Assembly: GCA_964598065.1 (NCBI GenBank)
Contig: CAZRAW010000005.1
Span: forward strand, 1 to 42,479
DNA from: Sulfidibacterium sp964598065
GTDB lineage: Bacteria; Bacteroidota; Bacteroidia; Bacteroidales; F082
DNA length: 42,479 nt
Reading direction: 5' to 3'
The translations under genes and the position numbers were made by a program. Numbering within the stretch: position 1 is the first letter of the stretch; every line of letters starts with the position of its first letter. Below the pieces are notes generated by a model that saw nothing but the letters and a program-made list of their open reading frames with translations, was not told where the DNA came from and made no database searches. Below are positions 26,655 through 34,780 of the stretch, piece after piece.

Positions 26655-26780
26655 TTATTTCTCCGTTTCAAATCCTTTTTCTGCCATCAGCTGGCGGATA
26701 ATTTCTGATACGGTATCAGTATTTTCCCATGTCAGGAAACGGCTGCCGCCTTTAATAAGAAAATCGGAAGAAAATTTGTG
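26655..26780 (-). pseudogene. Orphan C-terminal gene fragment, perhaps from an alpha/beta hydrolase
   Basis: An open frame of 41 codons ends at TAA 26655-26657 and reads HKFSSDFLIKGGSRFLTWEN, then TDTVSEIIRQLM. It has no start codon and begins abruptly at the rsmD terminator. The GGxxFLxW-T-x-I pattern resembles the end of alpha/beta hydrolases (usually GGxHFxxW), with Arg where the catalytic His would be. It looks like the tail of a gene whose front was deleted. Identity is uncertain. Confidence 0.4.
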
Positions 26781-26807
26781 AAAGGCTCTTGTTGTCTGAG
26801 AGCCTTT
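26781..26807. terminator. Hairpin terminator after rsmD
   Basis: AAAGGCTCT and AGAGCCTTT form a perfect 9-bp stem with a 9-base loop directly at the rsmD stop codon. On the minus strand it is followed by a moderately T-rich stretch, so it probably ends the operon of the unknown membrane protein, DUF3822 and rsmD. Confidence 0.6.
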
Positions 26808-27352
26808 TATCCACTGTTTTTGAAATGAAAAAAACTAAAATTAACTTTTCCGTATTTCCGGTGGCTGGAAAAATACTGCTGCCCTGAAAAATCAATTTCC
26901 TTAGGATGTTCTACTACAAGCCAGCCGCCTTCTTTTAAAAGGTCGTTTTTGAAAACCTGCCGGCTGATATCTTCAATGCGCTCCAAGTTGTAAGGCGGAT
27001 CGGCAAAAATGAATTGATATTGCCGGGAACTTTGGACTATAAACCGGAAACTATCAGCCTGTTTTACCAATATATTTTCCATTTGAAAGTTATCGGCGGC
27101 CTTCCGTATCCACGCTACACAACTTTTGTTCATATCCACAGTAGTTACATCGTTGCATCCTCTTGATACCAGCTCAAAAGCAATGGCTCCTGTGCCCGAA
27201 AATAGGTCCAACGCCGTTAGATTTTTAAAATCCAACAGGGTTGTCAGGATATTAAACAGGCTTTCTCTTGCACGGTCGGTGGTTGGGCGTACCGGTAGAT
27301 TGTGAGGAGGGGTAATTTTCCGGCTTTTGTATTTTCCGGCTATAATTCGCAT
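26807..27352 (-). CDS. rsmD: 16S rRNA (guanine(966)-N(2))-methyltransferase RsmD
   Basis: RsmD methylates G966 of 16S rRNA with S-adenosylmethionine. The 181-residue protein starts MRIIAGKYKSRKITPP and contains RPTTDRARESLFNIL, the SAM-binding motif ALDLFSGTGAIAFELVSRG and the N6/N2-methyltransferase motif FADPPYN. These are the signature elements in the usual order, and the length is typical. It overlaps the end of the DUF3822 gene by 13 bases and is the last gene of a minus-strand operon closed by a hairpin. Confidence 0.96.
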   Translation of the reverse strand: MRIIAGKYKSRKITPPHNLPVRPTTDRARESLFNILTTLLDFKNLTALDLFSGTGAIAFELVSRGCNDVTTVDMNKSCVAWIRKAADNFQMENILVKQADSFRFIVQSSRQYQFIFADPPYNLERIEDISRQVFKNDLLKEGGWLVVEHPKEIDFSGQQYFSSHRKYGKVNFSFFHFKNSG

Positions 27353-28212
27353 TGTAACACATTAAAGAGGGTGTAGTAGTTGTGCCGTCTCACATCATCA
27401 AGTACATAGGAATAATGAAAGTTTTTATTATCCCTGATAAACTCTATTTTCCTGATATATTGAGAGATGAGTTGATAGTTTTCGTCGCTTTTATCAATTT
27501 TACCCAAAAGTATTAACCGTACTTCTTCAGGATTCAGGGTAAGTTGTTCCATGGCTGAAAGCAGGAAGTAAGTAAAGTCTTCTTTGGTGTAATAAAGAAA
27601 GTTATTGGCATAAAACAGACGATTTTCCTTAAAATAAACCAAATCAAAACTTTCTTCGTGGGCATCGAGAAACAGGCTGTTTTCGTCAAATTTGTTTTTG
27701 AAATTGACTGTAAGGCTTTCGATAAGAGCGCTGGAGTAATGAACAATATGCGCATTAGGCCAGAATTCTTTCACCTTTTCGGCGAGAGGGTTGGCGAGGT
27801 AATAGACATTTACCGAACCGGTATTTTTCAGTTCATCATAAACAATTCGATGGTTTTCCTGAAAAGGATGATTAAAACCGAGATAGAGGTTTTTGTGCTG
27901 TTTGTTGAAAAGAGGAAGAGGAATGAGTGTACTGAAACTGTTCTGAATCAGACAATAAAAATCCATAAAAGGATATGCAAACCAAGGATATTCATTCAGA
28001 ACAAGATCGAAAAGAAGAGGAAAATCGGCAGGGGACTTTTTCTCGTTGAAAAGGTAGTACTGTAAACCGACAAATTTATTCTTATCCGGATTATAAAGGG
28101 AAAAGGCAAGGCCATGCATATTAATTTGCATGGCCATAATATACGAACGGGTGTGTAACTCTTTAAAAGATTTGTCAAGATAACTGATATGTGGTTTAAT
28201 ACTTAATGGCAT
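27340..28212 (-). CDS. DUF3822 family protein
   Basis: This 290-residue soluble protein belongs to a family known almost only in Bacteroidota, commonly found just before rsmD. Visible features include DLVLNEYPWFAYPFMDFYCL, LYLGFNHPFQENHRIVYDEL, SLFLDAHEESFDLVYFKENRL and a C-terminal HYSYVLDDVRRHNYYTLFNVLQCEL. The fold has been suggested to resemble actin-like ATPases; no role is established. It overlaps rsmD by 13 bases and follows the gene upstream by 11 bases, so all three are very likely cotranscribed. Confidence 0.85.
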   Translation of the reverse strand: MPLSIKPHISYLDKSFKELHTRSYIMAMQINMHGLAFSLYNPDKNKFVGLQYYLFNEKKSPADFPLLFDLVLNEYPWFAYPFMDFYCLIQNSFSTLIPLPLFNKQHKNLYLGFNHPFQENHRIVYDELKNTGSVNVYYLANPLAEKVKEFWPNAHIVHYSSALIESLTVNFKNKFDENSLFLDAHEESFDLVYFKENRLFYANNFLYYTKEDFTYFLLSAMEQLTLNPEEVRLILLGKIDKSDENYQLISQYIRKIEFIRDNKNFHYSYVLDDVRRHNYYTLFNVLQCEL

Positions 28213-28223
28213 AATGCCGGGTA

Positions 28224-28823
28224 TTATTCCCAGTTGCCATCTGTAGATGGCTCGGTCATAGACCCCACTTTCAATCCGGGATATTTTTTTCGCTCCTTTA
28301 TGCTTGCAATAAGATTAATAATAAGTTGCTTATTCATTCCTCTCAGGTAATTAGTGAGAGGTGTTTTCACTTCAAAAACATTAACTTTTACACCACCTTT
28401 CTTTATTACTCCTGCCTTAATAGTGAACTTTTTGCCGTTAGAGAATGGTACGATATTGATCTTGTTGTAATCAAAACCGGGTTGATTTTTAAACAGCGAA
28501 TCGGCTACTCTTACGTATCCTACCGTATCGTTAATGGTAAGTGTATAAGTGGTATCATTAGGATCGGGAATCATTTTTACCACTGGAATTCGTGCACTAT
28601 CCATAAAGTGAATCAGCGTATCAAACGAGCCGGTATATCTGTTGTTAAGCTGTTTGTAAATAAACTCTGCCGAACGGATATCCTTAAGATATTGAATCAC
28701 TACCTTTTCACGCGCTCTTTTTTCTTTGTTAAAGTTAACAGGTTCCATAATACTTGCATAAGTATAGTAGGCTAAACCTGCCGCTATAGCTATCAAAATA
28801 ATTTGAAAGATTGTTTTTTTCAT
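28224..28823 (-). CDS. Membrane-anchored protein of unknown function
   Basis: The 199-residue protein begins MKKTIFQIILIAIAAGLAYY, a single N-terminal membrane helix (about 4-25), then KEKRAREKVVIQYLKDIRSA, a charged helix and a mostly beta-rich soluble domain that probably faces the periplasm. The helix followed by a conserved RxAEFIYKQLNNRYTGSFDTL segment is loosely like a pseudopilin, but a prepilin peptidase site is not seen. I do not recognise a function. A longer in-frame ATG at 28844 is rejected because it overlaps the TAAATTTG promoter box. First gene of the operon with DUF3822 and rsmD. Confidence 0.75.
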   Translation of the reverse strand: MKKTIFQIILIAIAAGLAYYTYASIMEPVNFNKEKRAREKVVIQYLKDIRSAEFIYKQLNNRYTGSFDTLIHFMDSARIPVVKMIPDPNDTTYTLTINDTVGYVRVADSLFKNQPGFDYNKINIVPFSNGKKFTIKAGVIKKGGVKVNVFEVKTPLTNYLRGMNKQLIINLIASIKERKKYPGLKVGSMTEPSTDGNWE

Positions 28824-28841
28824 ACCATAAAAATTTACGCA

Positions 28842-28849
28842 CAAATTTA
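28842..28849 (-). promoter_or_regulatory. -7 promoter box (TAAATTTG)
   Basis: On the minus strand TAAATTTG matches TAnnTTTG, 18 bases before the start at 28823 of the three-gene operon ending in rsmD. Confidence 0.5.
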
Positions 28850-28928
28850 TAACTTTTTTAGTATTCCAAAAGGAAATTTATTACAAAGGAAATCATTTTT
28901 TTATTTAGACAAAATAAAAAGAGGTAAT

Positions 28929-29381
28929 CTATTGCATATCAGTAAAATCAGGTATATTACGCAAAAAATGATAACGATGTTTTTCATAGTCCATTTTACA
29001 ACAGTAATGGGAGAGGCCGTTGCTAATAATGAGATAATCGGCATGAACAGCGAGATTATAGGCTGCAACCTGGTCAAAAACGGCTTGGCTCAGCTTTATT
29101 TCCGGCGCTTTAAATTCAATCAATAGGATGGGCGTTCCATCTTTTTTATAAACAATCGCATCAAAACGCCGGGACATACCATTAATTTCCAGACTTTTTT
29201 CCACGCTTATTAGCGAGGCGGGATAATGCATTTTGTTACACAAGAAATGCAAAAAATGCTGACGTACCCACTCTTCAGGTGTCAGCCGGACATATTTTCT
29301 CCGGAAAGTGTCGAAGATTTCTTTTCCCTTTGTTCCGTTCTCCCTGATTTTTACCTCATAAACCGGTAAATTGAGTTGCAT
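28929..29381 (-). CDS. HsdR N-terminal-like (PD-(D/E)XK) small protein
   Basis: The 150-residue protein matches the type I restriction HsdR N-terminal domain family that occurs as a stand-alone gene in many Bacteroidota. It has EEWVRQHFLHFLCN at about residues 36-49, then the nuclease-like core RRFDAIVYKKDGTPILLIEFKAPE, in which D, E and K form the PD-(D/E)XK triad, and QAVFDQVAAYNLAVHADYLIISNG. There are no helicase domain, methylase or specificity subunit genes nearby, so it is not a restriction system. Its role is unknown; DNA or RNA cleavage or repair are options. Confidence 0.85.
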   Translation of the reverse strand: MQLNLPVYEVKIRENGTKGKEIFDTFRRKYVRLTPEEWVRQHFLHFLCNKMHYPASLISVEKSLEINGMSRRFDAIVYKKDGTPILLIEFKAPEIKLSQAVFDQVAAYNLAVHADYLIISNGLSHYCCKMDYEKHRYHFLRNIPDFTDMQ

Positions 29382-29475
29382 ATCTGCATCTTTTATTAGA
29401 GTAGGTAAAAGTAGAGAAATTTCAGAGTTGGCGAAGTAGTGGTTTGAGATGATGAATCGTTCCTTTGTTCATATA

Positions 29476-29519
29476 ATTGTCAGACGGTTGTCAAACGATT
29501 GTCAAGTAGTTGTTACTCA
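29476..29519. repeat. Four imperfect 11-bp direct repeats
   Basis: ATTGTCAGACG, GTTGTCAAACG, ATTGTCAAGTA and GTTGTTACTCA follow each other without gaps at exactly 11-base spacing, sharing RTTGT(C/T). The spacing is close to one helical turn. They lie in the 268-base region between the HsdR-like gene and serS, which diverge from it. Could be a binding array or decayed simple repeats. Confidence 0.5.
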
Positions 29520-29626
29520 TCATCACTTTTTACTTTCCGTTCCGTTCATCATCTTCTCTCGCTATCCGGAAAAATATTATTTATTGAAAAACTTTAGACT
29601 GCTATTTTTTATAGATTAAACCTGTT

Positions 29627-29634
29627 TATCTTTG
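29627..29634 (+). promoter_or_regulatory. -7 promoter box (TATCTTTG) of serS
   Basis: TATCTTTG matches TAnnTTTG and ends 15 bases before the ATG at 29650. It excludes the in-frame TTG at 29632, which falls inside the box. Confidence 0.55.
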
Positions 29635-29649
29635 CAAAAACTTTTACTT

Positions 29650-30921
29650 ATGCTTGAGTTGCAAAGAATCAGGGAAAACAAAGAGGAGGTAATCGAACGC
29701 CTAACCGTAAAAAATTTTGATGCTGCTTCGCTTGTTGAAGAAATTATTGACCTTGACCGGCAGCGCAGGGCAAAACAGAAAATGTTGGATGATACGCTGG
29801 CGCGCTCAAAGCAGTTGGCAAAAGAGATTGGTAGCTATTTTAAATCGGGGGAAAAGGAGAAAGCCGAAGCTGTTCGAAAAGAATCGCTTGCACTGAAAGA
29901 ACAGTCAAAAGTATTTTCGGAGCAGTTAGATTCGTTTGTTGAAGCGCTGAGCGCAAAACTGGTGGAGCTTCCCAATTTGCCTCATCCTTCCGTGCCACGG
30001 GGCAAAAGCGATGCCGATAACGAACAAGTTTTTGCAGAAGGCAATTTGCCTGATTTGGATGAAAACGCTTTGCCACACTGGGAGTTGGCTGACAAGTACA
30101 AAATTATTGATTTTGACTTGGGTAGTAAGGTAACCGGGGCCGGTTTCCCTTTTTACCGTGGCAAAGGTGCACGGCTGCAACGGGCGCTCATCAATTTCTT
30201 TTTGGATGAAGCCATCGATGCCGGATATCTCGAGTATCAGCCACCATTGATGGTGAACGAGGCTTCCGGATTTGGTACCGGCCAGCTTCCCGACAAAGAA
30301 GGGCAGATGTATTATATCGGTCTTGACAAGCTTTATATGATTCCCACCGCGGAGGTGCCCATCACCAATATTTACCGTAATGTTATTTTAAAAGAGGAAG
30401 ATTTACCTTTAAAAAATGTGGCGTACTCCAACTGTTTTCGGCGCGAAGCAGGCTCTTATGGCAAAGATGTGCGTGGCTTGAACCGGTTGCATCAGTTTGA
30501 CAAGGTGGAAATTGTGCAGATTCAGCATCCCGGCAAATCCTATGATACACTGGAGGAGATGAAAGCGCACGTAATCAATCTGTTACGTAAGTTGGAGCTT
30601 CCTTTTCGTATTTTGCGTCTTTGTGGAGGCGACCTGAGTTTTACTTCGGCTTTAACTTTTGATTTTGAAGTCTTTTCCGGGGCACAAAAACTGTGGCTTG
30701 AAGTGAGTTCGGTTTCCAATTTTGAAAATTACCAGTCTAACCGTATGAAATTACGCTTCAAAGGAAAAGATGGGAAAATCCGGCTGGCACATACCCTCAA
30801 TGGCAGTGCGCTGGCACTACCGCGGATTGTGGCTGCACTACTCGAAAATAACCAAACCACTGACGGAATTAAAATCCCCGACGCTTTGCAATCTTATACA
30901 GGTTTTGATATTATCAACTAA
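29650..30921 (+). CDS. serS: Serine--tRNA ligase
   Basis: SerRS charges tRNA-Ser with serine. The 423-residue protein has the long N-terminal coiled coil (about 1-105, MLELQRIRENKEEVIERL) that grips the tRNA, then the class II catalytic core. In the core, GAGFPFYRGKGARLQRALIN contacts the substrate, TAEVPITNIYRN begins the serine pocket, and motif 2 is NCFRREAGSYGKDVRGLNRLHQFDKVE. EVSSVSNFENYQSNRM and motif 3, LNGSALALPRIVAALLEN, complete the active site. ATG 29650 is chosen over an upstream TTG because of the promoter box. rsmA follows after 14 bases. Confidence 0.97.
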   Translation: MLELQRIRENKEEVIERLTVKNFDAASLVEEIIDLDRQRRAKQKMLDDTLARSKQLAKEIGSYFKSGEKEKAEAVRKESLALKEQSKVFSEQLDSFVEALSAKLVELPNLPHPSVPRGKSDADNEQVFAEGNLPDLDENALPHWELADKYKIIDFDLGSKVTGAGFPFYRGKGARLQRALINFFLDEAIDAGYLEYQPPLMVNEASGFGTGQLPDKEGQMYYIGLDKLYMIPTAEVPITNIYRNVILKEEDLPLKNVAYSNCFRREAGSYGKDVRGLNRLHQFDKVEIVQIQHPGKSYDTLEEMKAHVINLLRKLELPFRILRLCGGDLSFTSALTFDFEVFSGAQKLWLEVSSVSNFENYQSNRMKLRFKGKDGKIRLAHTLNGSALALPRIVAALLENNQTTDGIKIPDALQSYTGFDIIN

Positions 30922-30935
30922 TTATTTACCGCTTC

Positions 30936-31703
30936 ATGGTCAGGCCAAAAAAATATCTCGGTCAGCATTTTCTGAAGGATACCAATATTGCCCGGAAAAT
31001 TACGGCCTGTCTCAATAAGGATTTCACTACGGTCTGCGAAATTGGTCCCGGAACCGGCATTCTGACTCAATCGCTACTCGAAAGGGAAAATCTTTCCGAA
31101 CTTACTTTGATAGAGATTGATGCGGAGTCGGTGGAGTATTTGAACAGCCATTTTACCGATGAGCGGCTTCGAATTCTCGAAGCCGATTTTTTAAAAAGTG
31201 ATTTGTCCGGGCTGTTTCCTGCCTCTTTTGCCCTGATCGGAAATTTCCCGTATAATATTTCGAGCCAGATATTTTTTAAGGTGCTGGAAAACAGAAACCG
31301 TATCCTCGAAGTGGTGGGAATGATTCAAAAAGAGGTAGCCGAACGTATTGCCGCTCCTCCGGGTAGCCGGACTTATGGCATTTTGAGTGTGCTGCTGCAA
31401 AGCTGGTACGACATCGAATACTGTTTCACGGTAAATGAATCGGTTTTTTTCCCGCCTCCTAAAGTGAAATCAGCGGTTATCCGGCTTCGGCGAAACAATA
31501 CTGTCACCCTCGATTGTAACGAAGTTCTGTTTTCCAGGGTGGTAAAAACCGCTTTCGGGCAGCGAAGAAAAATGCTGCGTAACGCGCTGAAACCGCTTTC
31601 CGGAAAAATTGAATTTGAGCACTCTTTGCTGGACCAGCGGGCTGAGCAACTATCTGTTTCTGATTTTGTTGTACTCACCCGGTTGTTTGAAGTCAGAGCC
31701 TGA
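30936..31703 (+). CDS. rsmA: 16S rRNA (adenine(1518)-N(6)/adenine(1519)-N(6))-dimethyltransferase
   Basis: RsmA (KsgA) dimethylates two adjacent adenines near the 3' end of 16S rRNA, a late step of small-subunit assembly. The 255-residue protein starts MVRPKKYLGQHFLKDTNIARKI, the family's characteristic beginning. It has the SAM-binding motif EIGPGTGILTQSLL, motif IV NFPYNIS and the substrate-contact MIQKEVAERIAAPPGSRTYGILSVLLQ. VFFPPPKVKSAVIRL leads into the C-terminal helical domain. It lies 14 bases after serS and 62 bases before uvrC. Confidence 0.97.
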   Translation: MVRPKKYLGQHFLKDTNIARKITACLNKDFTTVCEIGPGTGILTQSLLERENLSELTLIEIDAESVEYLNSHFTDERLRILEADFLKSDLSGLFPASFALIGNFPYNISSQIFFKVLENRNRILEVVGMIQKEVAERIAAPPGSRTYGILSVLLQSWYDIEYCFTVNESVFFPPPKVKSAVIRLRRNNTVTLDCNEVLFSRVVKTAFGQRRKMLRNALKPLSGKIEFEHSLLDQRAEQLSVSDFVVLTRLFEVRA

Positions 31704-31740
31704 CTTTAATCAATTTCAACACACAAGCCGGATTTAATGA

Positions 31741-31748
31741 TATTTTTG
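31741..31748 (+). promoter_or_regulatory. -7 promoter box (TATTTTTG) of uvrC
   Basis: TATTTTTG matches TAnnTTTG and ends 17 bases before the uvrC ATG. It suggests uvrC has its own promoter despite lying behind rsmA. Confidence 0.5.
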
Positions 31749-31765
31749 TAAAAAATCTGCCGGAC

Positions 31766-33583
31766 ATGAAAAATCCCGACTTCCAAAAGTCACTTTCTGC
31801 TATTGTGCGCAGTCTCCCTGCAAGTCCGGGTGTTTATCGCTATTACGACAGTGAAGGAAAAATTTTGTATGTGGGCAAGGCGAAAAATTTGAAAAAGCGT
31901 GTGTCCGGTTATTTTAATAAAGAACCTGAAAGCGGAAAGTTGCGGGTATTGGTAAAAAAAATCAGAGACATAAAATTTATTGTTACAGAAACGGAACTGG
32001 ATGCCCTTTTGCTGGAAAACAACCTGATTAAAAAACTTCAGCCACGATACAACATTATGCTAAAGGATGACAAAACCTATCCCTGGCTTTGCATTAAAAA
32101 AGAACCTTTCCCGCGGGTGTTCTCAACGCGCCATGTGCTGAACGATGGCTCGGAGTATTATGGTCCGTATGCTTCGGTGCGGATGATGAAAACGTTGATG
32201 GATATTATCAGGAAGCTCTATCCGCTGCGTACCTGCAAGCTGTATCTTTCGCAAAAAAACATCCGAAAAGGAAAATTTAAAGTCTGTCTTGAGTATCATC
32301 TCGGTAATTGTAAAGCGCCTTGTGTGGGAAAACAAACGGAGGAGGAGTATATTGAAATCATTGGCCAGATCCGCGCTATTATAAAAGGTAACCTGAGTGA
32401 GGTGATTGATGCGCTGCGAAAGATAATGATGGACTATGCAAAAAAGCAGGATTTTGAAAATGCGCAACTCGTGAAGGAAAAGCTGGAGATTCTTGAAAAT
32501 TACAAAAGCAAATCGACCATTGTGAATCCGCACATCAGCAATGTGGATGTCTTTTCTGTTCTAAACGAAGAAAACAATGCCTTTGCCAACTATCTAAAGG
32601 TAATGAACGGCTCTATCGTTCAGGTTCATACCGTTGAAATAAAGAAAAAACTCAATGAGACATCTGCGGAGATTCTGACTTTTGTTATTGCCGATTTCCG
32701 CCAGCGTTTCGGCAGTACCGCCAAAGAGATTATCGTTCCGTTTCATCCCGAGCTAAGCTGGAAAGATGTAAAGATTACCGTTCCACGGCGCGGCGACAAG
32801 AAGCAGTTGCTTGAGCTGAGTCAGCGCAACACAAAGTATTTCAAAATGGAGAGGCAAAAGCAGCAGGAGCTGGTGGATCCCGACCGGAACGGCAAGCGTA
32901 TTCTTGAAAAAATGAAAAAAGATCTGCGGCTGACTGTTTTACCCGAGATCATCGAATGTTTTGATAATTCCAATATTCAGGGAGAATATCCGGTAGCTTC
33001 CATGGTGCAGTTTTACAAAGCCAAACCCAACAAAAAAGCCTACCGCCATTTCAATATCAAAACCGTGACAGGGCCGGATGACTTTGCCTCCATGGAGGAA
33101 ATTATCCTCCGGCGTTATGGTCGGCTTCTGAAAGAGGAGAAGGTATTACCGCAATTGATTGTAGTGGATGGAGGGAAGGGACAGTTGAGTGCGGCTGTGA
33201 AAAGTTTAAAGAAGCTGGAATTGTTCGGAAAAGTCGGTATTATTGGTATCGCTAAACGTTTGGAAGAACTTTATTTTCCTAACGACTCTGTGCCTCTTTA
33301 TCTCGATAAAAAATCGGAAACACTGCGTGTTATTCAACAATTGCGGGATGAAGCCCATCGTTTTGGCATTACGCATCATCGTAAAAAGCGCAGAAAAGGA
33401 ACGATGAAATCGGAACTGACAGAAATAAGAGGTATAGGTGAGGATACAATCCAAAAACTGTTACGGAAATTCAAATCTGTGAAAAAAATCAAGGAAACCC
33501 CGGAGGAAGATCTGGCAGCGATTGCAGGCAAGGCCAGAGCGGAAATAATTTTTCACCATTTTCATTCCGTTTCCGGCCACTAA
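31766..33583 (+). CDS. uvrC: Excinuclease ABC subunit C
   Basis: UvrC makes both incisions around bulky DNA lesions after UvrAB recognition. The 605-residue protein has an N-terminal GIY-YIG nuclease domain (SPGVYRYYDSEGKILYVGKAKNLKKRV), then a Cys cluster (CLEYHLGNCKAPCVG). A UVR motif near 220-240 (KKQDFENAQLVKEKLEIL) binds UvrB. The RNase H-like 3' or 5' nuclease half has EIIECFDNSNIQGEYPVASM and VVDGGKGQLSAA, and two C-terminal helix-hairpin-helix motifs (LTEIRGIGEDTIQKLLRKF) end the protein. All domains are intact. Its stop codon lies inside a strong bidirectional terminator. Confidence 0.97.
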   Translation: MKNPDFQKSLSAIVRSLPASPGVYRYYDSEGKILYVGKAKNLKKRVSGYFNKEPESGKLRVLVKKIRDIKFIVTETELDALLLENNLIKKLQPRYNIMLKDDKTYPWLCIKKEPFPRVFSTRHVLNDGSEYYGPYASVRMMKTLMDIIRKLYPLRTCKLYLSQKNIRKGKFKVCLEYHLGNCKAPCVGKQTEEEYIEIIGQIRAIIKGNLSEVIDALRKIMMDYAKKQDFENAQLVKEKLEILENYKSKSTIVNPHISNVDVFSVLNEENNAFANYLKVMNGSIVQVHTVEIKKKLNETSAEILTFVIADFRQRFGSTAKEIIVPFHPELSWKDVKITVPRRGDKKQLLELSQRNTKYFKMERQKQQELVDPDRNGKRILEKMKKDLRLTVLPEIIECFDNSNIQGEYPVASMVQFYKAKPNKKAYRHFNIKTVTGPDDFASMEEIILRRYGRLLKEEKVLPQLIVVDGGKGQLSAAVKSLKKLELFGKVGIIGIAKRLEELYFPNDSVPLYLDKKSETLRVIQQLRDEAHRFGITHHRKKRRKGTMKSELTEIRGIGEDTIQKLLRKFKSVKKIKETPEEDLAAIAGKARAEIIFHHFHSVSGH

Positions 33584-33618
33584 AAAAAGCCCTCCGGGCC
33601 GGAGAGCTTTTTTTAGTG
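33578..33618. terminator. Strong bidirectional terminator between uvrC and tonB
   Basis: CACTAAAAAAAGC pairs exactly with GCTTTTTTTAGTG, enclosing a second stem of CTCC/GGAG. It carries an A-run on one side and a T-run on the other. It includes the uvrC stop codon and lies 12 bases from the end of the convergent tonB gene, so it can stop transcripts from both sides. Confidence 0.9.
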
Positions 33619-33630
33619 AATCGAAATTTA

Positions 33631-34305
33631 TTATTCCAGTGTAAATTTAATGGGAAGGTTAAAGGATACTCTCACGGGTTTACCTCTTTGTCTCCCCGGA
33701 ATCCACTTTGGCATGCTTTTTACCACTCTGACCGCTTCTTCGTCACAACCGCCGCCGATACCGCGGAGCACTTTTACATGATCGATCTTGCCATTGGGTT
33801 CCACCACAAAGTTAATAAACACACGACCCTGGATACCGCTTTCTTTGGCCAATTCAGGATATTTGATATGTTCAGCGAGATATTTCATAAGTGCTCCCTG
33901 CCCGCCGGGGAAAGAAGGCATCTGTTCCACAACTATAAAGATGTGTTGTTCAGGGATAACATCTTCCTCTTCCGGTGGTACATACTCAGCCACTTTGGTG
34001 TTCATGTTGGCCTCCACATCAATATTTACATCGGTGTTTACCTTCACGTTATTGCTCACAATTTTAATTTGTGTTACTGTTTTAGGTGGAGGTGGCGGGG
34101 GTGGCTTTACCTTTTGTTCCGTAATAGGGACCATTTCCTCAGGAGTATTGTTGGCCTTACGCTGAACTATAGTAATTGTTCTTTTTTCGTAACTTTTATA
34201 ATTAAAAGAAACAAAAACAAGAGCCAGTGCAATGACAAGACCAATCTCGAAAAAGAGAGCTTTCTTACTTTCCAAGTCAGCTTTTGATGTTTTTCTGGAT
34301 TCCAT
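33631..34305 (-). CDS. tonB: Energy transducer TonB
   Basis: TonB couples proton-motive force from ExbBD to outer-membrane receptors. The 224-residue protein has one N-terminal membrane helix (about 17-37, LFFEIGLVIALALVFVSF), a Pro-rich spacer with KPPPPPPPK near residue 66, an acidic stretch (PPEEEDVIPE) and a C-terminal TonB_C domain from about 130. The latter holds SFPGGQGALMKYLAEHIKYPE and GRVFINFVVEPNGKIDHV and ends GKPVRVSFNLPIKFTLE. This is the usual Bacteroidota layout, with a short periplasmic spacer. No exbB/exbD or receptor gene is in the window. Confidence 0.95.
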   Translation of the reverse strand: MESRKTSKADLESKKALFFEIGLVIALALVFVSFNYKSYEKRTITIVQRKANNTPEEMVPITEQKVKPPPPPPPKTVTQIKIVSNNVKVNTDVNIDVEANMNTKVAEYVPPEEEDVIPEQHIFIVVEQMPSFPGGQGALMKYLAEHIKYPELAKESGIQGRVFINFVVEPNGKIDHVKVLRGIGGGCDEEAVRVVKSMPKWIPGRQRGKPVRVSFNLPIKFTLE

Positions 34306-34370
34306 TCTTCTTTTTTGTTAAATTTTATTATGAATTACTTTTTCCGGCCGCTAAATTAGGCAAATTCTTT

Positions 34371-34769
34371 TTAATGACTTCCTTTTCTCCTTATTTTTTT
34401 TCTATACAGATAGATAAAAAGCAACCATCCCGCTATTGCACCTATTGTATCAGCAAAAAAGTCAAACCGATTCCCGCTTCTTCCAATAAAAACATAATAT
34501 TGCAGAACTTCGGTTATCATTCCGTAAATGGCGGTAATGATAACTGCTATTAATCCGAACAAATAACGTTTTTTACTGTTAAAATATTGCATGCGGAAAC
34601 CAAATAAAATCAGAAAGGCCAGTACTCCGAAAATAAAGAGGTGTACTACCTTGTTAGGTTCCAACCAGCCCCAGAAAGTAGGTATTTTTGGAAAATCGTT
34701 ACCAGGCAAACCGGTCAACAGCAGGATAATGAACGACCAAAAAAGAGCGGGCCATAATTTTTTTAGCAT
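34371..34769 (-). CDS. VanZ family membrane protein
   Basis: The 132-residue protein has four hydrophobic helices and the VanZ signature. The elements are LLTGLPGNDFPKIPTFWG, NKVVHLFIFGVLAFLILFGF, then GMITEVLQYYVFIGRSGNRFDFFADTIGAIAG. VanZ-like proteins have been linked to teicoplanin resistance in enterococci but most relatives have no known role. Here it follows gcvH by 11 bases on the same strand, an arrangement common in Bacteroidota, so the two are probably cotranscribed, with no evident functional link. Confidence 0.9.
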   Translation of the reverse strand: MLKKLWPALFWSFIILLLTGLPGNDFPKIPTFWGWLEPNKVVHLFIFGVLAFLILFGFRMQYFNSKKRYLFGLIAVIITAIYGMITEVLQYYVFIGRSGNRFDFFADTIGAIAGWLLFIYLYRKKIRRKGSH

Positions 34770-34780
34770 AGAACGTGTTG

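Noticed and set aside
28929..29381. Possible type I restriction system
   Set aside because: Only the HsdR N-terminal-like domain is present; there is no helicase, methylase or specificity subunit, and stand-alone copies are normal in Bacteroidota.
29476..29519. CRISPR-like repeat array
   Set aside because: The units are 11 bases, contiguous without spacers and imperfect; no cas genes are present.
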